The notes under the pieces were generated by a model. That model searched no databases. It worked only from the letters and a program-made list of their open reading frames with translations, and was not told the DNA's origin. The translations under genes were made by a program, and so were the position numbers. From the NCBI GenBank assembly GCA_008638375.1, contig CM018037.1:34581076-34645075 (forward strand): a DNA stretch of 64,000 nt, written 5' to 3'. Shown here piece by piece: positions 11,655 through 23,390 of this stretch. Each line of letters begins with the position of its first letter. The stretch's first letter is position 1. The DNA comes from Nyssa sinensis (Eukaryota > Streptophyta > Magnoliopsida > Cornales > Nyssaceae).

Positions 11655-12119
11655 CAGGGATGGAGTCACAGTGCCCCCTCAAATTTTTTTTATTACAATT
11701 TTTCTTATAATTTTTAAAATACTTTCAAATACAACTCTTCAAATTATATTTTTGCCTCCTCTAAATTTTAAAATTTTTACACCTTACCCCCATCTTAATT
11801 TTAATTTAATCTATTCAGTGGGATTTTATCAATTTTTAAGAGTTTTTTTTGTATATTCTAAAGTTAATTAAGTGTCTTTTCCTTTAGTTACACTGCTTAT
11901 TTAATTTGTAAGCTATTTTATATTAATTATTTATCAAAAATATCATTAATTAATATTAAGTTTTATACTTTTTTTTATCTAAAGTCTCAAATTTACTCCC
12001 ATCACAAGGACGACTTGTTTATAAAATAAATTTTATACTAACTAATTTTTAAATTTATAATTAAGTTCTTTCTTAACAAAGTTTGTCCTTTCGGGAAAAA
12101 ATTCCTGACTTTGTCCCTG
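11655..12119. mobile_element. hAT-like MITE with 8-bp target-site duplication
   Basis: The ends are inverted: left CAGGGATGGAGTCA, right end read inward CAGGGACAAAGTCA. The flanks gctaccag and tctacgag match at 6 of 8 positions, the target-site length of hAT transposons. The 465-bp body is AT-rich and noncoding. Start and end were placed at the TIR/TSD junctions. The CAGGGRYRRAGTCA terminus resembles common plant hAT nonautonomous elements. Confidence 0.6.
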
Positions 12120-12170
12120 TCTACGAGTCTATGAAAATGGGGACAATGAATTATTTAAATAAATAATAAA

Positions 12171-12600
12171 GATAAATTACACTGATCTTTTTTAAGATTT
12201 CTGACAATTTTACTAACATTTTTTGAAATTTGTGAAATAACACTGACCTCTTCTTAGTTTACCTAGCAATATATAGATAATTCACTCCAACTAATTTTTT
12301 TTCTTCAAAAAGATAAAATTGTCCCTTTTATTTATTTATTTTTACATTTTTTTAAATTTTGACCAATTTTTTTTTAGCTTTTTAAAAAGATTTTTTTATT
12401 ATTTTATTTAAAAATAAATTTAAAATTTTTATCAATATTTATTTGAAAAATGAAAAAAAAAAAAATTGGTCAAAATTTTAAAAATTACAAAAAAAAAAAA
12501 CATGAAATGAATAATTTTATCATTTTGAAGAAACAAATTGATTGAAATGGAGTATCTGTATGTTACCAACTAAAACAAGAGAATTAAACAAAATGTGATG
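12171..12600. mobile_element. Hairpin MITE, copy 3
   Basis: The left end 'agataaattacactgatc' matches the family terminus. The interior is closest to copy 1: 'aaattttgaccaattttt' near 12356 is answered by 'aattggtcaaaatttt' near 12463. The right terminus is eroded, so the end is approximate. Confidence 0.5.
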
Positions 12601-13057
12601 ATAACAAATAATAAAGTAAAAAAAAAAAATAATATTAAATTAACAAATAACAGAGTTAAAATTACATAAGTTAAATAAAATATTTCAACAACAAATAACA
12701 AATAATAAAGTAAAAAATAATAATACTATATAATTAGACCATTAAAAAACAGAACATTTAACAATTTTTATAATAAATAAATAAATTAAATAAGTGACAG
12801 ACTCATAATCGACCTGACATGGCACAATGACAGAAACCTATTTGACACCTAAATTCATAAAAATAAATATTGACCATAAGTATGTGAAAAATTATTGTAG
12901 AAGTATAGACAGTTTTTTAATATATCCAAGTCGGTTTATAAGTCGGCCTATCAATCGGATTTATAGTTTGAATTAAATGATTAGAAAATGATGTAAATGC
13001 AGATGTTATGGAATTGATTATATAAATTCATTATTATTACTATTATTATTTTGATGT
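12601..13057. other. AT-rich spacer
   Basis: Low-complexity A-rich sequence with repeated 'aacaaataa' words. No gene or element boundary is recognised. Confidence 0.5.
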
Positions 13058-13564
13058 CTAATGATTTAAATCAACCCCATTAATGAAACGATAGACAACT
13101 TGTACAATTAATAAAGAACCAGAATTGCAGTAACTGTTTGTCTGATTCAAGTAACGAATCCAACCACAAGGAGAATCCTCCAACCAGACCTCACCACCAT
13201 TACAAGAACAGGACCTTGGAGCTAGTTCATAGGCAACCCCCATTTCCTGTCCTACGAATAAAACAAAATTTTGACACCCCAACTTCTCTATTTATTCTCA
13301 AAATATCACAAATAATAACATCGACTTTCTCACAGGAGAGGAATCTTGTTTCTGCAAAATCTGCACCAATCTTTGATTATCCATTTCTACTTCCACCGAA
13401 AAAAAGACCAGCTTCTAAACAAAGATATCAACCATCTCTAACTGCTAAAGCCTCTATAACAAAAGCATTGCCCACTGCAGATTTGTGATAACAAAAACTA
13501 GCCACAAACTCCGAGTTAGAATTTCGCACACCTCCACCACCAGTACTCTCCTCTATGGTTGTAG

Positions 13565-14235
13565 GATGAAGCGCTTATTGCTATATCAAAAGTTTAATTT
13601 TATTTTCTTAATTCTTTAAGCAACTAACGTCACATGTTGACTACGTCGCAACGCGATAGGACGCTGACCTGTAAACCGAACAATCCTTTTCCCTGGCACC
13701 TACCTGCAAGCAGCAAGGTTTTTCGAAGAGTCAAACCTGTGACCAGGTTCTGATGGTCGTTCGATTGAAAGATAGTATGAATATTCCGTTAATTTATACG
13801 AAAAACACATTAGCATATTCGTGCGAACAAACTCATGATTCGTTTAAACAAATAGTGTTTAAAACCTCTCTTTTTTTCAATTTTAGGTCAATGAAATATA
13901 ATAGCCCTCCTGTCAAATAATCTTAAATACGAGACATAGTCAAGTGAGCTACTATTATTCATTGAACCATGTTCACTATACACTTTTTCATATTAAAATA
14001 GTAAATCAAACTAAATACATGAAAATGTGTGTGTGATATAGATCCAATTCAAATTCACCAAGCGCTTACCAATCATTGTCATATGAGTATGTGAGAGTCA
14101 TGCAAAAGTAAGATAGCCTTTAACTAGAAACATACGCGTTCTTCAATAGTCACAAGGCTTAAAGATTTTAAACTCAATAACTTGATGAACTTTACAACTC
14201 AATAACGGTTTTATCACTCACAAATTAGTCAATAC
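13565..14235. other. Insertion of unclear origin inside the LINE
   Basis: This block separates two RNase H parts of the surrounding LINE and has no LINE coding similarity. On the minus strand near 13725-13745, 'aggtttgactcttcg' resembles an RNA polymerase III B box, so a tRNA-derived SINE is possible. No terminal repeats or clear target-site duplication were found. Confidence 0.35.
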
Positions 14236-15185
14236 TTTTGACGAATAGTCCTAACATTAGTAAAGTGGAACCAAGCTCCATCAATGTTCATTCTTAGAAA
14301 TGAGGAATGGGGGCACCATCGAGAGGGAGGAGCAGAAGAGAAATCAAGATCTGGTAAAGATGACTTACCAGCAATGGAAGAAGAAGACAGTGTTGCAAAT
14401 GCTGCTGCCAAACCAGAAGCATGATTTGCTACTATCAAAGGATCAACTTTGATTCTATTAAAAACTCTAGCATTTCTAGCTTTCCAAATCTCCCATAAAA
14501 TAAAAGCCGCAGCTCTGTCACAGCCTTCATTGAAGTCCACATTCCATCAGCTAGAAAAAAGAGATTGCCACCATGAGATGAAAGAGTTCTCAACAATCTT
14601 TAGGCTATCAACCTGCAAGAAGGATCAATACCACACTTGGCGGGCAAAAATACAGGAACCAAAAACATGTGTAAAAGTTTCCATCTCACAATTGCATAAA
14701 GAGCAAACACCATCAATTGGGACACCCTTCCTCATCAAATTAGAACCCACGGAAAGAATTTCTTGAGCACATTTTCAAATAAAAAAATTGTATCTTCTTA
14801 AGAATCTTCATCTTCCATAAATTTGAGAAGAAGGAAGAAGACTGAGAAGTAGAACTAGATCCCGCCTGTATTCCGTCCCCAGTCAGAGATTGGCCAACAA
14901 TAGTTGGTGCAAATTAATATCCCGACTTAACAGATTAAAACCCAGAAGAAGAATAATGCCAAATAAGTTTATCCTCATAATGAAATTTCCCAAGTGGAAT
15001 TTGAAGAATCAAGGAAGCATCATTAGAAGAGAAATCTCATATTACCTTCTCAAATTTCCAACTTGTCCCGTTCTCATTAATATAATTTGTAACCTTAACT
15101 GGTATAGGTGACTGTACAATTAATCAAGCACCACAAGGTTTAAAGTTAGGTGGTTTTGGCACCCATGCATCATCCCAAACATTTA

Positions 15186-15682
15186 CGCTATGTTTGGATG
15201 GAAGGAATTAGAAAGAAATGGAAGGGAAGGAGAAGGAAGGAGAGCTTATATCATGTTTGTTTTAAAAATTAGGAAGGAAAAAGAGGGGGAGGGGGGGAGA
15301 GCTTAACCCTCATTTAAACAATTTTGTTATCCTTCCAAAAGTGGTCGGAAATGAAAGGAAAGGAAACAATGATTTAATGAATTTTTAATAATATCAATAT
15401 TACCCTTAAAATTATAAAAGTCAAAATAAAAATGACCTCTATCTTAGGACATCCAAATATAGTTTAAAAAGGTATAATAATAAAATAATATAAAATTATT
15501 TTCTTTCTTTTTTCTCCTTTATCATTCCCAAACAAGATGAATGGATTATATTTCTTTCCTTTCATTAGTTATCCAAACATAAAGGAGGGATTACCTTCTC
15601 CTCTCCTCTCCTCTCTTTTCTCTCCTTTCATAACTAATACTCTTCTCTCCTTTCTTTTCTCCCCTACTTATCCAAACGAACT
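15186..15682. mobile_element. MITE inserted in the LINE
   Basis: It interrupts LINE coding sequence between an upstream 'MRWRF' segment and 'VNVWDDAWVP'. The ends are inverted: left 'tatgtttggat', right 'atccaaacg'. The left part is GA-rich (ggaaggagaaggaagg) and the right part CT-rich, giving an overall hairpin character. The exact ends and target duplication are uncertain. Confidence 0.5.
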
Positions 15683-16813
15683 GTTATTTTCTATCCAGTT
15701 CGAAACCTCCATCTCATTCCCTGCAATAAAACTTTCCTACCCTCTCATATATACGCTTCGCTAAATCCAGGATGGATTCAATAGACAAACCATCAAGGAA
15801 GAAGGCTCCAAACTTGCTTGGCCAGTAGAGCAAGATGGAATGCAGACAAATCCCGAAAACCCAAACCTCCATCACCTCTGGGAGAACTCAATTTATGCCA
15901 ACTCAGCCAGTGAATTTTTCCTTCATCTTTTTTGCTGACCCGAACAAAAATTACTTATCTTTGAAGTAAATTCCTTGCATAAGCTAACAGGGAGTTTGAA
16001 ACAAGACATAAGAATAAGCTGAAATAGTTGCGACCACCGCCTTAATAACTACCTTTTCACCTGCCGTAGACAAGAGATTCTCCTTCTAACCACAAATTTT
16101 GGATTCCACTCTTTCACGAAGAGAAGCAAATAAATCCTTCTTACCATATATTTTCAGCACATTGTTGAAGAGTAGCTCGACAAAAAGTAGAGAATCATCT
16201 GCAATAATAAGTGGTTCACGAAAACACCACCTCTACTAATTCATACCCCTTCCCCTTCCAACTTCTTCCCTCTTTCTGCATCTCGAAAAAGACTTGAAAA
16301 ACTTTCAACACAACAAATATAGGTACGGAGAAAAGGGATCACCTTAGACGTAATCCACGAGAAGGAATAATATTTCCTTTAGATTCACCATTATTAATAA
16401 CAAAGTAGGAAACCATAGAAACACATTCCATGATCCAAGATATCCATTTCTCATCAAAACCCAATGTCTCCATCATAGTTTAAGAAAATTCCATTCTAAC
16501 ACAATCACAAGCTTTAACTCATGTCGAGTTTCAAAGCCAAATGATATTTGTTACCTCTACGTCAATTTTTAGGACTATGAAAAAACTCTTGTGCAATAAC
16601 AATATTATTCGTGATTTGGTGGGCACATTCATCTAATTAGTTTTTTTTTAACAACGTTAACTTTGTGTTAAGTACTATTTACAAATAATTACAAGAGTCT
16701 TGTAAATATGGGTTATGAAAAAGAAAAATTAACCACCACATGTATGACTTCTCTCATGAGGAGAGTCACGAGGTGTCACTCGATCATTAAGAACTTGGAT
16801 AGCATCTAAAAAA

Positions 16814-17077
16814 TACTCTATCCGTCCCGAATTAATAGTTCCTTTTGAAAAAATCAACTTTTTATTTTGGACAATCATTTAATGTTTTTACACTTGATTA
16901 AGAGAATAAATTTACAAAACTAACCTTCATTCATATTGAGTAGTACATTCACATTAAATTTGTGAAGGTAATTTGAAAATTTCACAATTATTTATACATT
17001 AGTTTTTTAAACAGGACTCTTATTATGGGATATCTCAAAATGGAATAAAAGACTTTTAATTCGGAACGGAGGGAATA
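16814..17077. mobile_element. Stowaway-type MITE
   Basis: The left end is TA followed by CTCTATCCGTCCCGAATTAA; the right end is its inverse (..TTCGGAACGGAGGGAA) followed by TA. The CTCCCTCCGTYCC-type terminus and TA target duplication are diagnostic of Stowaway MITEs, mobilised by Tc1/mariner transposases. About 260 bp, noncoding. It lies about 500 bp upstream of the PPR gene. Confidence 0.75.
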
Positions 17078-17565
17078 AACGATTAAGTAAAAATGTAATT
17101 AGAAAACCTAATAACTTAGACTAAATGACATGCACTGAAGTTAAGTTCATCAACACTGTTGATATTTTAAATTAGAATTATATATAAAATTTCATAACGG
17201 AAATAAGAATTCATGAATCAAACTTTTACAACAACGGGGGAGGAGGAACTATCCTAGGCACACACGTATGCATGTATGGCATAAGACTCAAATTTTAACT
17301 TGCTGTATGAAAAAAGAGAATTTAATCACATCATTTTAACGTGTTTTCTCGACATTGAGTAAAATGTTACAAGGAGTAAAAACAACCAGGGAAATATTGC
17401 TTAACGGGCCATTTTCCTTTTGGGTCTTGATCATTGAATTGTTTATAATGCTCACCGGGCCTGCCCAAATGAGCAGGCTCCCTCCGTCTTTATCAACCTG
17501 AAGACTGCTTCCGTCTTTACCGCCTCCGACTCAATCCACTTCGTTTCTATTCCATTTTTTTTTTC
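17078..17565 (+). promoter_or_regulatory. Upstream region and probable leader of the PPR gene
   Basis: The sequence turns more GC-rich and CT-rich from about 17440 (for example 'ctccctccgtctt', 'cttccgtctttaccgcctcc'), as expected for a 5' UTR. A T-run directly precedes the ATG at 17566. No intron is needed to reach the start codon. No clear TATA box was identified. Confidence 0.4.
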
Positions 17566-19419
17566 ATGAAACTCTCAGGACCCTTTTCGCGTCTCTTTAC
17601 TACCTTTTCAGTGAATTCTCAGTCAGAGCGAGTCTACAGGAATTCACTTTCCATTGACGCCATTAAAGAGCTTCATGCACGTCTCGTTAGAATTAACCTG
17701 TACACTGACCCATCTTCAATGTCAGACGTTATTCGATCTTATGCCTTCTCTCCAACCAATCTGCACAAAGCCCATCTTGCTTTCGACCAAATTGAACGAC
17801 CCACATTGGCTATTTGGAACCTTATGATTCGCGGATTGTCACATAGTGAGCGACCCATTGAAGCAATTCGCATGCATGACAGAATGCGAGAACAAGGATT
17901 GACGGGAAATAATCTGACCTTCATATTCGTTTTCAAGGCTTGTGCTCGACTTTCGGATATTATACGCGGTCAGAAGGTTCATGTTCATGCTATTAAACTT
18001 GGGTTTGAATCGTATCTTTATGTTTGTAACGCTTTGATTCATATGTATGCTTCATGTGGTGATGTCGGTTTTGCACGAAACTTGTTCGATGAAATGACGG
18101 ACAGAGATTTAGTTTCTTGGAACTCATTGATCTGCGGTTATAGTCAATGCAATAGGTTAAAGGACGTATTGGATCTCTTTAATGCAATGCGGGCTGCGAA
18201 TGTGAAAGCTGATGCCGTGACTATGGTGAAAGTTATATTAGCTTGTAGTTACTTAGGCGAACAGGATATTGCGGATTCTATGGTTGAGTATATTAAGGAT
18301 AATCAAATTGAAAATGATGTTTACTTGGGTAACACTTTGATAGATATGTATGGACGGCGTGGCTCTGTGGGGATGGCACGGGAAGTTTTTGATGATATGG
18401 GAGAAAGAAATATAGTATCTTGGAATGCCATGATTATGGGGTATGCAAAAGCAGGGGATTTAGTTGAGGCAAGGAAACTTTTTGATGATATGCCGAAAAG
18501 GGATGTGATTTCATGGACTTCTGTAATCACTGGGTACTCTCAAGCTAACAAATTTTCTGAGGCTGTAGAGCTTTTCCAAGAGATGATGGTGGCGAAGGTT
18601 AAACCGGATGAAATTACAGTTGCTAGTGTACTTTCTGCTTGTGCCCATTTAGGCAGGTTTGATGTTGGCAAGGAGGTTCATGACTATATTCATAAGCATA
18701 ATATAAAAGCAGATATTTATGTGGGGAACTCTCTGATAGACATGTACTGCAAATGTGGGTTTGTTGAGAAGGCTCTGGAAGTTTTTCAGGAGATGAAAGA
18801 GAAGGACTGTGTGTCCTGGACCTCAGTCATCTCAGGCCTTGCTGTGAACGGTATTGCCAATCATGCCCTTGTGCTCTTCTCTCAAATGTTAAGAGAAGGT
18901 GTTCGGCCAACTCATGGAACCTTTGTTGGAATATTACTTGCTTGCTCTCATGCTGGATTGGTGGATAAAGGATTAGAATATTTTGAAAGTATGGAAAACG
19001 ACCATAAATTGGTGCCGGAAATGAAACATTATGGGTGTGTGGTTGATCTTTTGAGCCGCTCTGGCAACCTAGATAGGGCATATGGGTTTATAAAGAAAAT
19101 GCCTATAGTTCCAGATGTGGTCATATGGAGGATGTTACTGAGTGCTTGTAAGCTTCACGGAAATATTGCCCTAGCTGAGATTGCATCTAACAAGCTTCTC
19201 GAATTGGATCCTTGTAACAGTGGGAATTATGTTCTCTCATCAAACACTTATGCTGGTGCAGATAGATGGAATGATGCTATAAAAATGAGAGAATTGATGG
19301 AGGAAAGTGATGTGCAGAAGCCAACTGGTTGGAGTTGTATTGAAGTAAATGGTGTACCATCTAGTGACTCTCAGGACAAAGGCATCTTCAATTTTGGACG
19401 GATTGATTACAGTGTCTGA
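17566..19419 (+). CDS. PLS-class pentatricopeptide repeat protein (E-type)
   Basis: An intronless 617-residue protein. The N-terminus (MKLSGPFSRLFTTFSVNSQ) is basic and hydroxylated, suggesting organelle targeting, probably mitochondrial. From about residue 85 there is a continuous series of roughly a dozen P, L and S repeats with hallmark segments such as 'VSWNSLICGYSQCNRLKDVL', 'NTLIDMYGRRGSVGMAREVF' and 'PDEITVASVLSACAHLGRFD'. A C-terminal E domain follows ('WRMLLSACKLHGNIALAEIA', 'LLELDPCNSGNYVLSSN'). An E+-like segment starts ('GWSCIEVNG') but diverges straight after, and there is no DYW deaminase. Family members bind organellar RNA sequence-specifically, usually in C-to-U editing, with the deaminase supplied in trans when DYW is absent. 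The RNA target cannot be read here. No stops or frameshifts are visible. Confidence 0.9.
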   Translation: MKLSGPFSRLFTTFSVNSQSERVYRNSLSIDAIKELHARLVRINLYTDPSSMSDVIRSYAFSPTNLHKAHLAFDQIERPTLAIWNLMIRGLSHSERPIEAIRMHDRMREQGLTGNNLTFIFVFKACARLSDIIRGQKVHVHAIKLGFESYLYVCNALIHMYASCGDVGFARNLFDEMTDRDLVSWNSLICGYSQCNRLKDVLDLFNAMRAANVKADAVTMVKVILACSYLGEQDIADSMVEYIKDNQIENDVYLGNTLIDMYGRRGSVGMAREVFDDMGERNIVSWNAMIMGYAKAGDLVEARKLFDDMPKRDVISWTSVITGYSQANKFSEAVELFQEMMVAKVKPDEITVASVLSACAHLGRFDVGKEVHDYIHKHNIKADIYVGNSLIDMYCKCGFVEKALEVFQEMKEKDCVSWTSVISGLAVNGIANHALVLFSQMLREGVRPTHGTFVGILLACSHAGLVDKGLEYFESMENDHKLVPEMKHYGCVVDLLSRSGNLDRAYGFIKKMPIVPDVVIWRMLLSACKLHGNIALAEIASNKLLELDPCNSGNYVLSSNTYAGADRWNDAIKMRELMEESDVQKPTGWSCIEVNGVPSSDSQDKGIFNFGRIDYSV

Positions 19420-20673
19420 AACTGAGGAGTTTTCTAGATCAAAACATTTGATATACAGATGATTATAGTAGAATTGAACAGATATGAGCAACAGACTTGT
19501 TCTTTGAATTGATTCTTGCCCTCATATTTAACTAGTTGGTATGGGTGCCGAATTGGATTCTATTTGGGGGCTTTGTGCAAGATCCAAATGTTAACGTTGC
19601 TAGAGTTTCACCTCTTTTTGGTAAGGGAGCAGCGGGGCTTTTGAATAATAAATTCTCTGGGAGAATGTTTGATAATGTAGGTGCCCCTCCTAGCTTGAGT
19701 GGTTCTACAATTTGTCAGAGCATGATAATGATTGAAACTGCTTGATTAAGTTCCAGTGTTTGGCAGTGGAAGTGTTGTGTATATTAAGAATTTGAGACCC
19801 AATGGCAAATTTTCCACGAGCTTCACCTGCTGAAAATTGTCAACTCTGCTTGCCTGGTAATATCCATAGACTTGGAAAGCTATGACAGAATGCTTGTTTT
19901 GTTTGGTGAAAGAGCCTTGCTTGAACCATGATCTTTTCCAGGATAACAGCCTTACCAGATATTACTAGCTTTAGCAGAGTTTGATGTGATCATTCCAATA
20001 TTCAAACTCATCCTATGAAGGCTATGATGCTGATCCCTATTGGGTACTGCTGGTTGGCCTTTCTCCATCTGATGATATGGTCTGACATGCTTACAAGAAT
20101 CAGATCAGATGTCGATATTATCCATGGGGACAAAGAAGATTGCATTAATATTAAAGAGGTTGAGCTGTTGCCAGAGCGAACTGATGGAATGGTGCAGGTT
20201 GGCCCCATAAACAAGATTAGAACTTTTCTAGATATTAATGGTTGCATCCATGGCTTCGCATCAGTGACATCAGAAACTATGCATGCATGGAATTCATGAT
20301 TTGTCATCATGGTTAGGTAACGATAAACAAACACATTGCAATGAAGATAAACAGCTTCATCATTCACCTTCTTTTTTTTCATAGAGATTTACATTCAAAT
20401 GAGACATGTAGACCAGTTTAGAGTTAATCTGGTTCTGAACTTACAACATGGTTCTGAATGCAATTTTGTTTCCTGCAGATGCTTATTTTGAGCATTATCT
20501 TCATCTTCTTTGTCATCACCATCATCAAATTTATTATTTATTTAAATATTTTCACTTTGAACACTCAAAATCACATCAGCTTCCCCCTAATTTGCATATA
20601 GATGAACACAAAAGTAGCAAGCCATCAAATCATCCAGCCCATCACCCTCTTTGATTCTTCAATTGATCTGCAC
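19420..20673. other. Region between convergent PPR and dehydrogenase genes
   Basis: Moderately AT-rich sequence holding the 3' flank of the PPR gene and, nearer 20.67 kb, the 3' flank of the minus-strand dehydrogenase. Reading frames near 20.0-20.4 kb occur on both strands but lack recognisable domains. PPR genes often have long 3' UTRs, so part of this may be transcribed. Confidence 0.4.
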
Positions 20674-23390
20674 CTACAGATTAAACATGACCTTGATGGC
20701 ATCACCTCCCCGAGCACTTGTTTCAAAGGCTTTTTCGACCTCCTCCTGAGTAAACCTGAACCTGTGGGTTATGAGCGGCTTCACATCAATCTTCCCTGTC
20801 CTCAGAAACTCAATGCAGAGTGGCCATGTGTTCCTATATCGAAATATGCCCACTACATCAACCTCCCTATCACCCAAGAATAGAAAATTATCATTATTAG
20901 ATGTACAAAATCAAAGTCTAAATTATAAACTGTATGTCAAGCACCTTGCAAACAGAGCATATATATATAAGAATTACCTTGCAGCGGCTGGAGTGAGAGG
21001 GACAGTCATCTCGCTTTGGCCCAATCCCACAAGACAAACTTTACCACCGGGGCGAGTGGCATTCAAAGCAGTGGACATGGTTTTGTTAAAACCAACACAA
21101 TCAAAGCTCACATCCACCCCAGCACCCATGGCATTGCCTATCTTAACTACTTCATCGCCTACATCCTGCATACAAATCCCACTTGCAAGACTATAAGTGA
21201 TACAACTGAACATTTGGAATAAGCTTCTATATCTGGATTCTAATGGCTAACTGAAGGAAATGTAATGTTGCATAAATAATCAGAACCTGAATATTGGTTG
21301 AAACTCGAATTATCTCATCTGCGCCAAGATCTTTCGCGAATGATAAACGGCGATCATCTATGTCAACGATGACAATTTTGGGGGCTCCAAAAGCACGAGC
21401 CGCCAGCATTGTTACGAGGCCAATGGGTCCTGCTCCCATGATGAGTACTTTTGTTTCCGGACTTACATTAGCTCGACGACAAGCATGGACACCAACACTG
21501 AGGGGTTCACACATTGCCCCTTCTTCCAAGCTCACATTGTCTGGTAGTTTAAAACATAGGCTTGCAGGATGCACAACCTGGTTCAACAAGAAATGAGTTT
21601 TGTTCTTGTCACCGTAATCAAAGGAGCATGGATACAAACATAGATAACATACGATACAGATAAGTAAACACGTCATTTTTAAAAAAATAAGACACAAATA
21701 CGTCTAGAACACGTTGAATATATATATTATTTTTTATATGACTATATAATAAAAAGTTAACGTTATTTAATTAAAATTGTTATAAAAATACACAAATTAC
21801 AAAAAATATTATTATGATATTTAATCATCAATATTCATGATTCAAGTTTCAAAACTGTGTGTGTAACCAAAAAAGGAACGGAAGAGAATTGGAGAAAAAG
21901 GGGGGAAAAAACCCAAAAAAATAAATAGAAAATGTGTTTAAAATGTGTTCCAAAAGTGTCAATAACGTGTTCAGAATGAGTTCGAAATTTGAAAAAAAAA
22001 ATCTATTGTGTTCGACAGTGTTGGCATCTGACTCTTGTCTAATACACACAGAGTAAAAATAAAGTATCCGTGCTTTGTGAAATCATAGACCATAATTAGT
22101 CAAAGACGAGGTTATTTTAAAGAAAGCATGCAATGTTGAAATTTACTTGATTGGCAAGAGAGCCATTGGTTGGAGGAGAGCCAAAGCACTTCATTTCTGG
22201 GCACAGATTGTAGCGACCGTCCTTGCAAAGAGTGCATCGCCCGCAACTGATACCGGGCTCCAGTGCCACTCGATCGCCCTTCGCCAGAAACTTCACTTCA
22301 CTCCCAACTTCTTCTATGATACCGGCGCACTCGTGCCCAATCACCATTGGCTTTTTAACAACAAAATTTGCACATCGCATGTTCTGAAAAGATGTATTAG
22401 TATTCAAAGCAAGTCCTCAATGAAAATTGAAATCAATATAGTTAACCTAAAGGGATAAACTCAGTGACACTTCTGTTGTCACTGTCGAGAATGTGGGCAG
22501 ATAGGCTATTTTTGTGACTCAAACCCGTCACCTAACTAAGGATTGAGGCAAGGAAAAGAAATTGGAGGGGGTTAGAATTTTTTTGGAATAAATTTTAGGA
22601 GAAATTTTTTTAGCTTAAAATGAGAATTTTACCAGAAAAAAGGTCAAAACCCCATGAAAATTTCTTAGCAACCAAAGAAAGCTTCAAAGAGAAAATTTTA
22701 GGAATTGAGATGGTAACGGGTTGGCCAAAATTTGGGATAAGAAATGAGAGAAACGGTGAAATTAAGATGAAAATTATGGGATGGAGCAAAAATTTGAGAA
22801 GAGAAATGATAAACAATCTTCCAGTTGTGTCAAACCCGACCTTTGAAATCAATATAATATTGGAAGTGTATATATATCACCTTGAAGTGATGAACATCAC
22901 TTCCACATATGCCAACAGCCTTCATCTGGACTTTGACATCATGAGGGCCTAAAACAACAGAAAATTTATATACAATTACAGTTAGATTTATTGTCTTTGT
23001 TGATAATAACTCTGATTACTGATATTTGATCCTATGATCCAATTCAAATGGGGTTGACTGTGCAGGAGATGTCTAGGTTTTTGTTTATCAAGTTCTTCGG
23101 ACAAATGGAAAGATGATTGAGATTGTTTTGAGCAAAAAAAAGCATGTAATTGACAAACTGAGACTAGGTTTATAAACCCAATTACAGAGAATAAAAGCAG
23201 TGATGAAGTGCATCAAACTAGGAAATTTTAAGGAAATGAAGCAGTTAAAGAAAACCCTTTTACCAAGAGGAGGGAGAATGAAAGGTTGAATTCTAAGGGT
23301 TTTGACAGCAAGAAGCCAAGCTGCCATGTTTTCTTCACCTTCTCCATCTTGCCCTTCTCCACCACCATGTGACATCCCTCCTTTCCCCAT
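20674..23390 (-). CDS. NAD-dependent sorbitol/L-idonate-type dehydrogenase
   Basis: Six exons: 23264-23390, 22881-22948, 22147-22383, 21287-21577, 20978-21165, 20674-20866. All junctions are GT-AG and the frame is continuous for 367 aa, the usual plant SDH length. The start is the ATG opening [10 protein letters not shown], the family's typical N-terminus. It is a zinc-dependent medium-chain dehydrogenase. The catalytic zinc site is Cys57 (GICGSD), His82-Glu83 (IGHEC) and Glu168 (MCEP). The structural zinc cysteines are 112, 115, 118 and 126. The Rossmann NAD motif GAGPIG is at 192-197. The enzyme oxidises sorbitol to fructose; close paralogues in some plants oxidise L-idonate in tartaric acid synthesis, and the sequence alone does not settle which. 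Probably cytosolic. No lesion is seen. It is convergent with the PPR gene and upstream of ZFWD. Confidence 0.92.
22470..22560 (-). repeat. SINE-like fragment in an SDH intron
   Basis: On the minus strand this stretch reads 'gacgggtttgagtcacaaaa' followed by 'atagcctatctgcc'. That resembles the B-box and downstream part of tRNA-derived plant SINEs of the Au type. It is short, without a visible A box or tail, so it may be only a relic. Confidence 0.3.

Larger units (their letters stand above)
13058..16640 (-). mobile_element. Degenerate LINE retrotransposon with nested insertions
   Basis: Read on the minus strand from about 16.64 to 13.06 kb, conceptual translation gives LINE segments in the right order. 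The reverse-transcriptase start is near 16.5 kb ('ALKLDMSKAC'-like). Then come 'NNGESKGNIIPSRGLR' and 'GDPFSPYLF' (about 16.3-16.4 kb), an 'ADDSLLF' active-site box near 16.2 kb, and '[19 protein letters not shown]' near 15.85 kb. After that are 'VWDDAWVPKPPNFKP' near 15.17 kb, an RNase H start ('LRMNIDGAW', near 14.28 kb), and RNase H and tail segments ('FIEALAVRDGC'-like near 13.45 kb, 'RRTGNGVAHELA'-like near 13.23 kb). Many stops and frameshifts make it nonfunctional. The endonuclease is missing (5' truncation). Two foreign blocks interrupt it, near 13.56-14.23 and 15.19-15.68 kb. Confidence 0.7.

Noticed and set aside
13138..13488. 116-codon plus-strand reading frame
   Set aside because: It is the antisense shadow of degenerate LINE RNase H sequence.
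20015..20382. Overlapping reading frames of 94 and 124 codons on opposite strands
   Set aside because: No recognisable domain or splice-supported continuation; the location fits 3' flank sequence between convergent genes.
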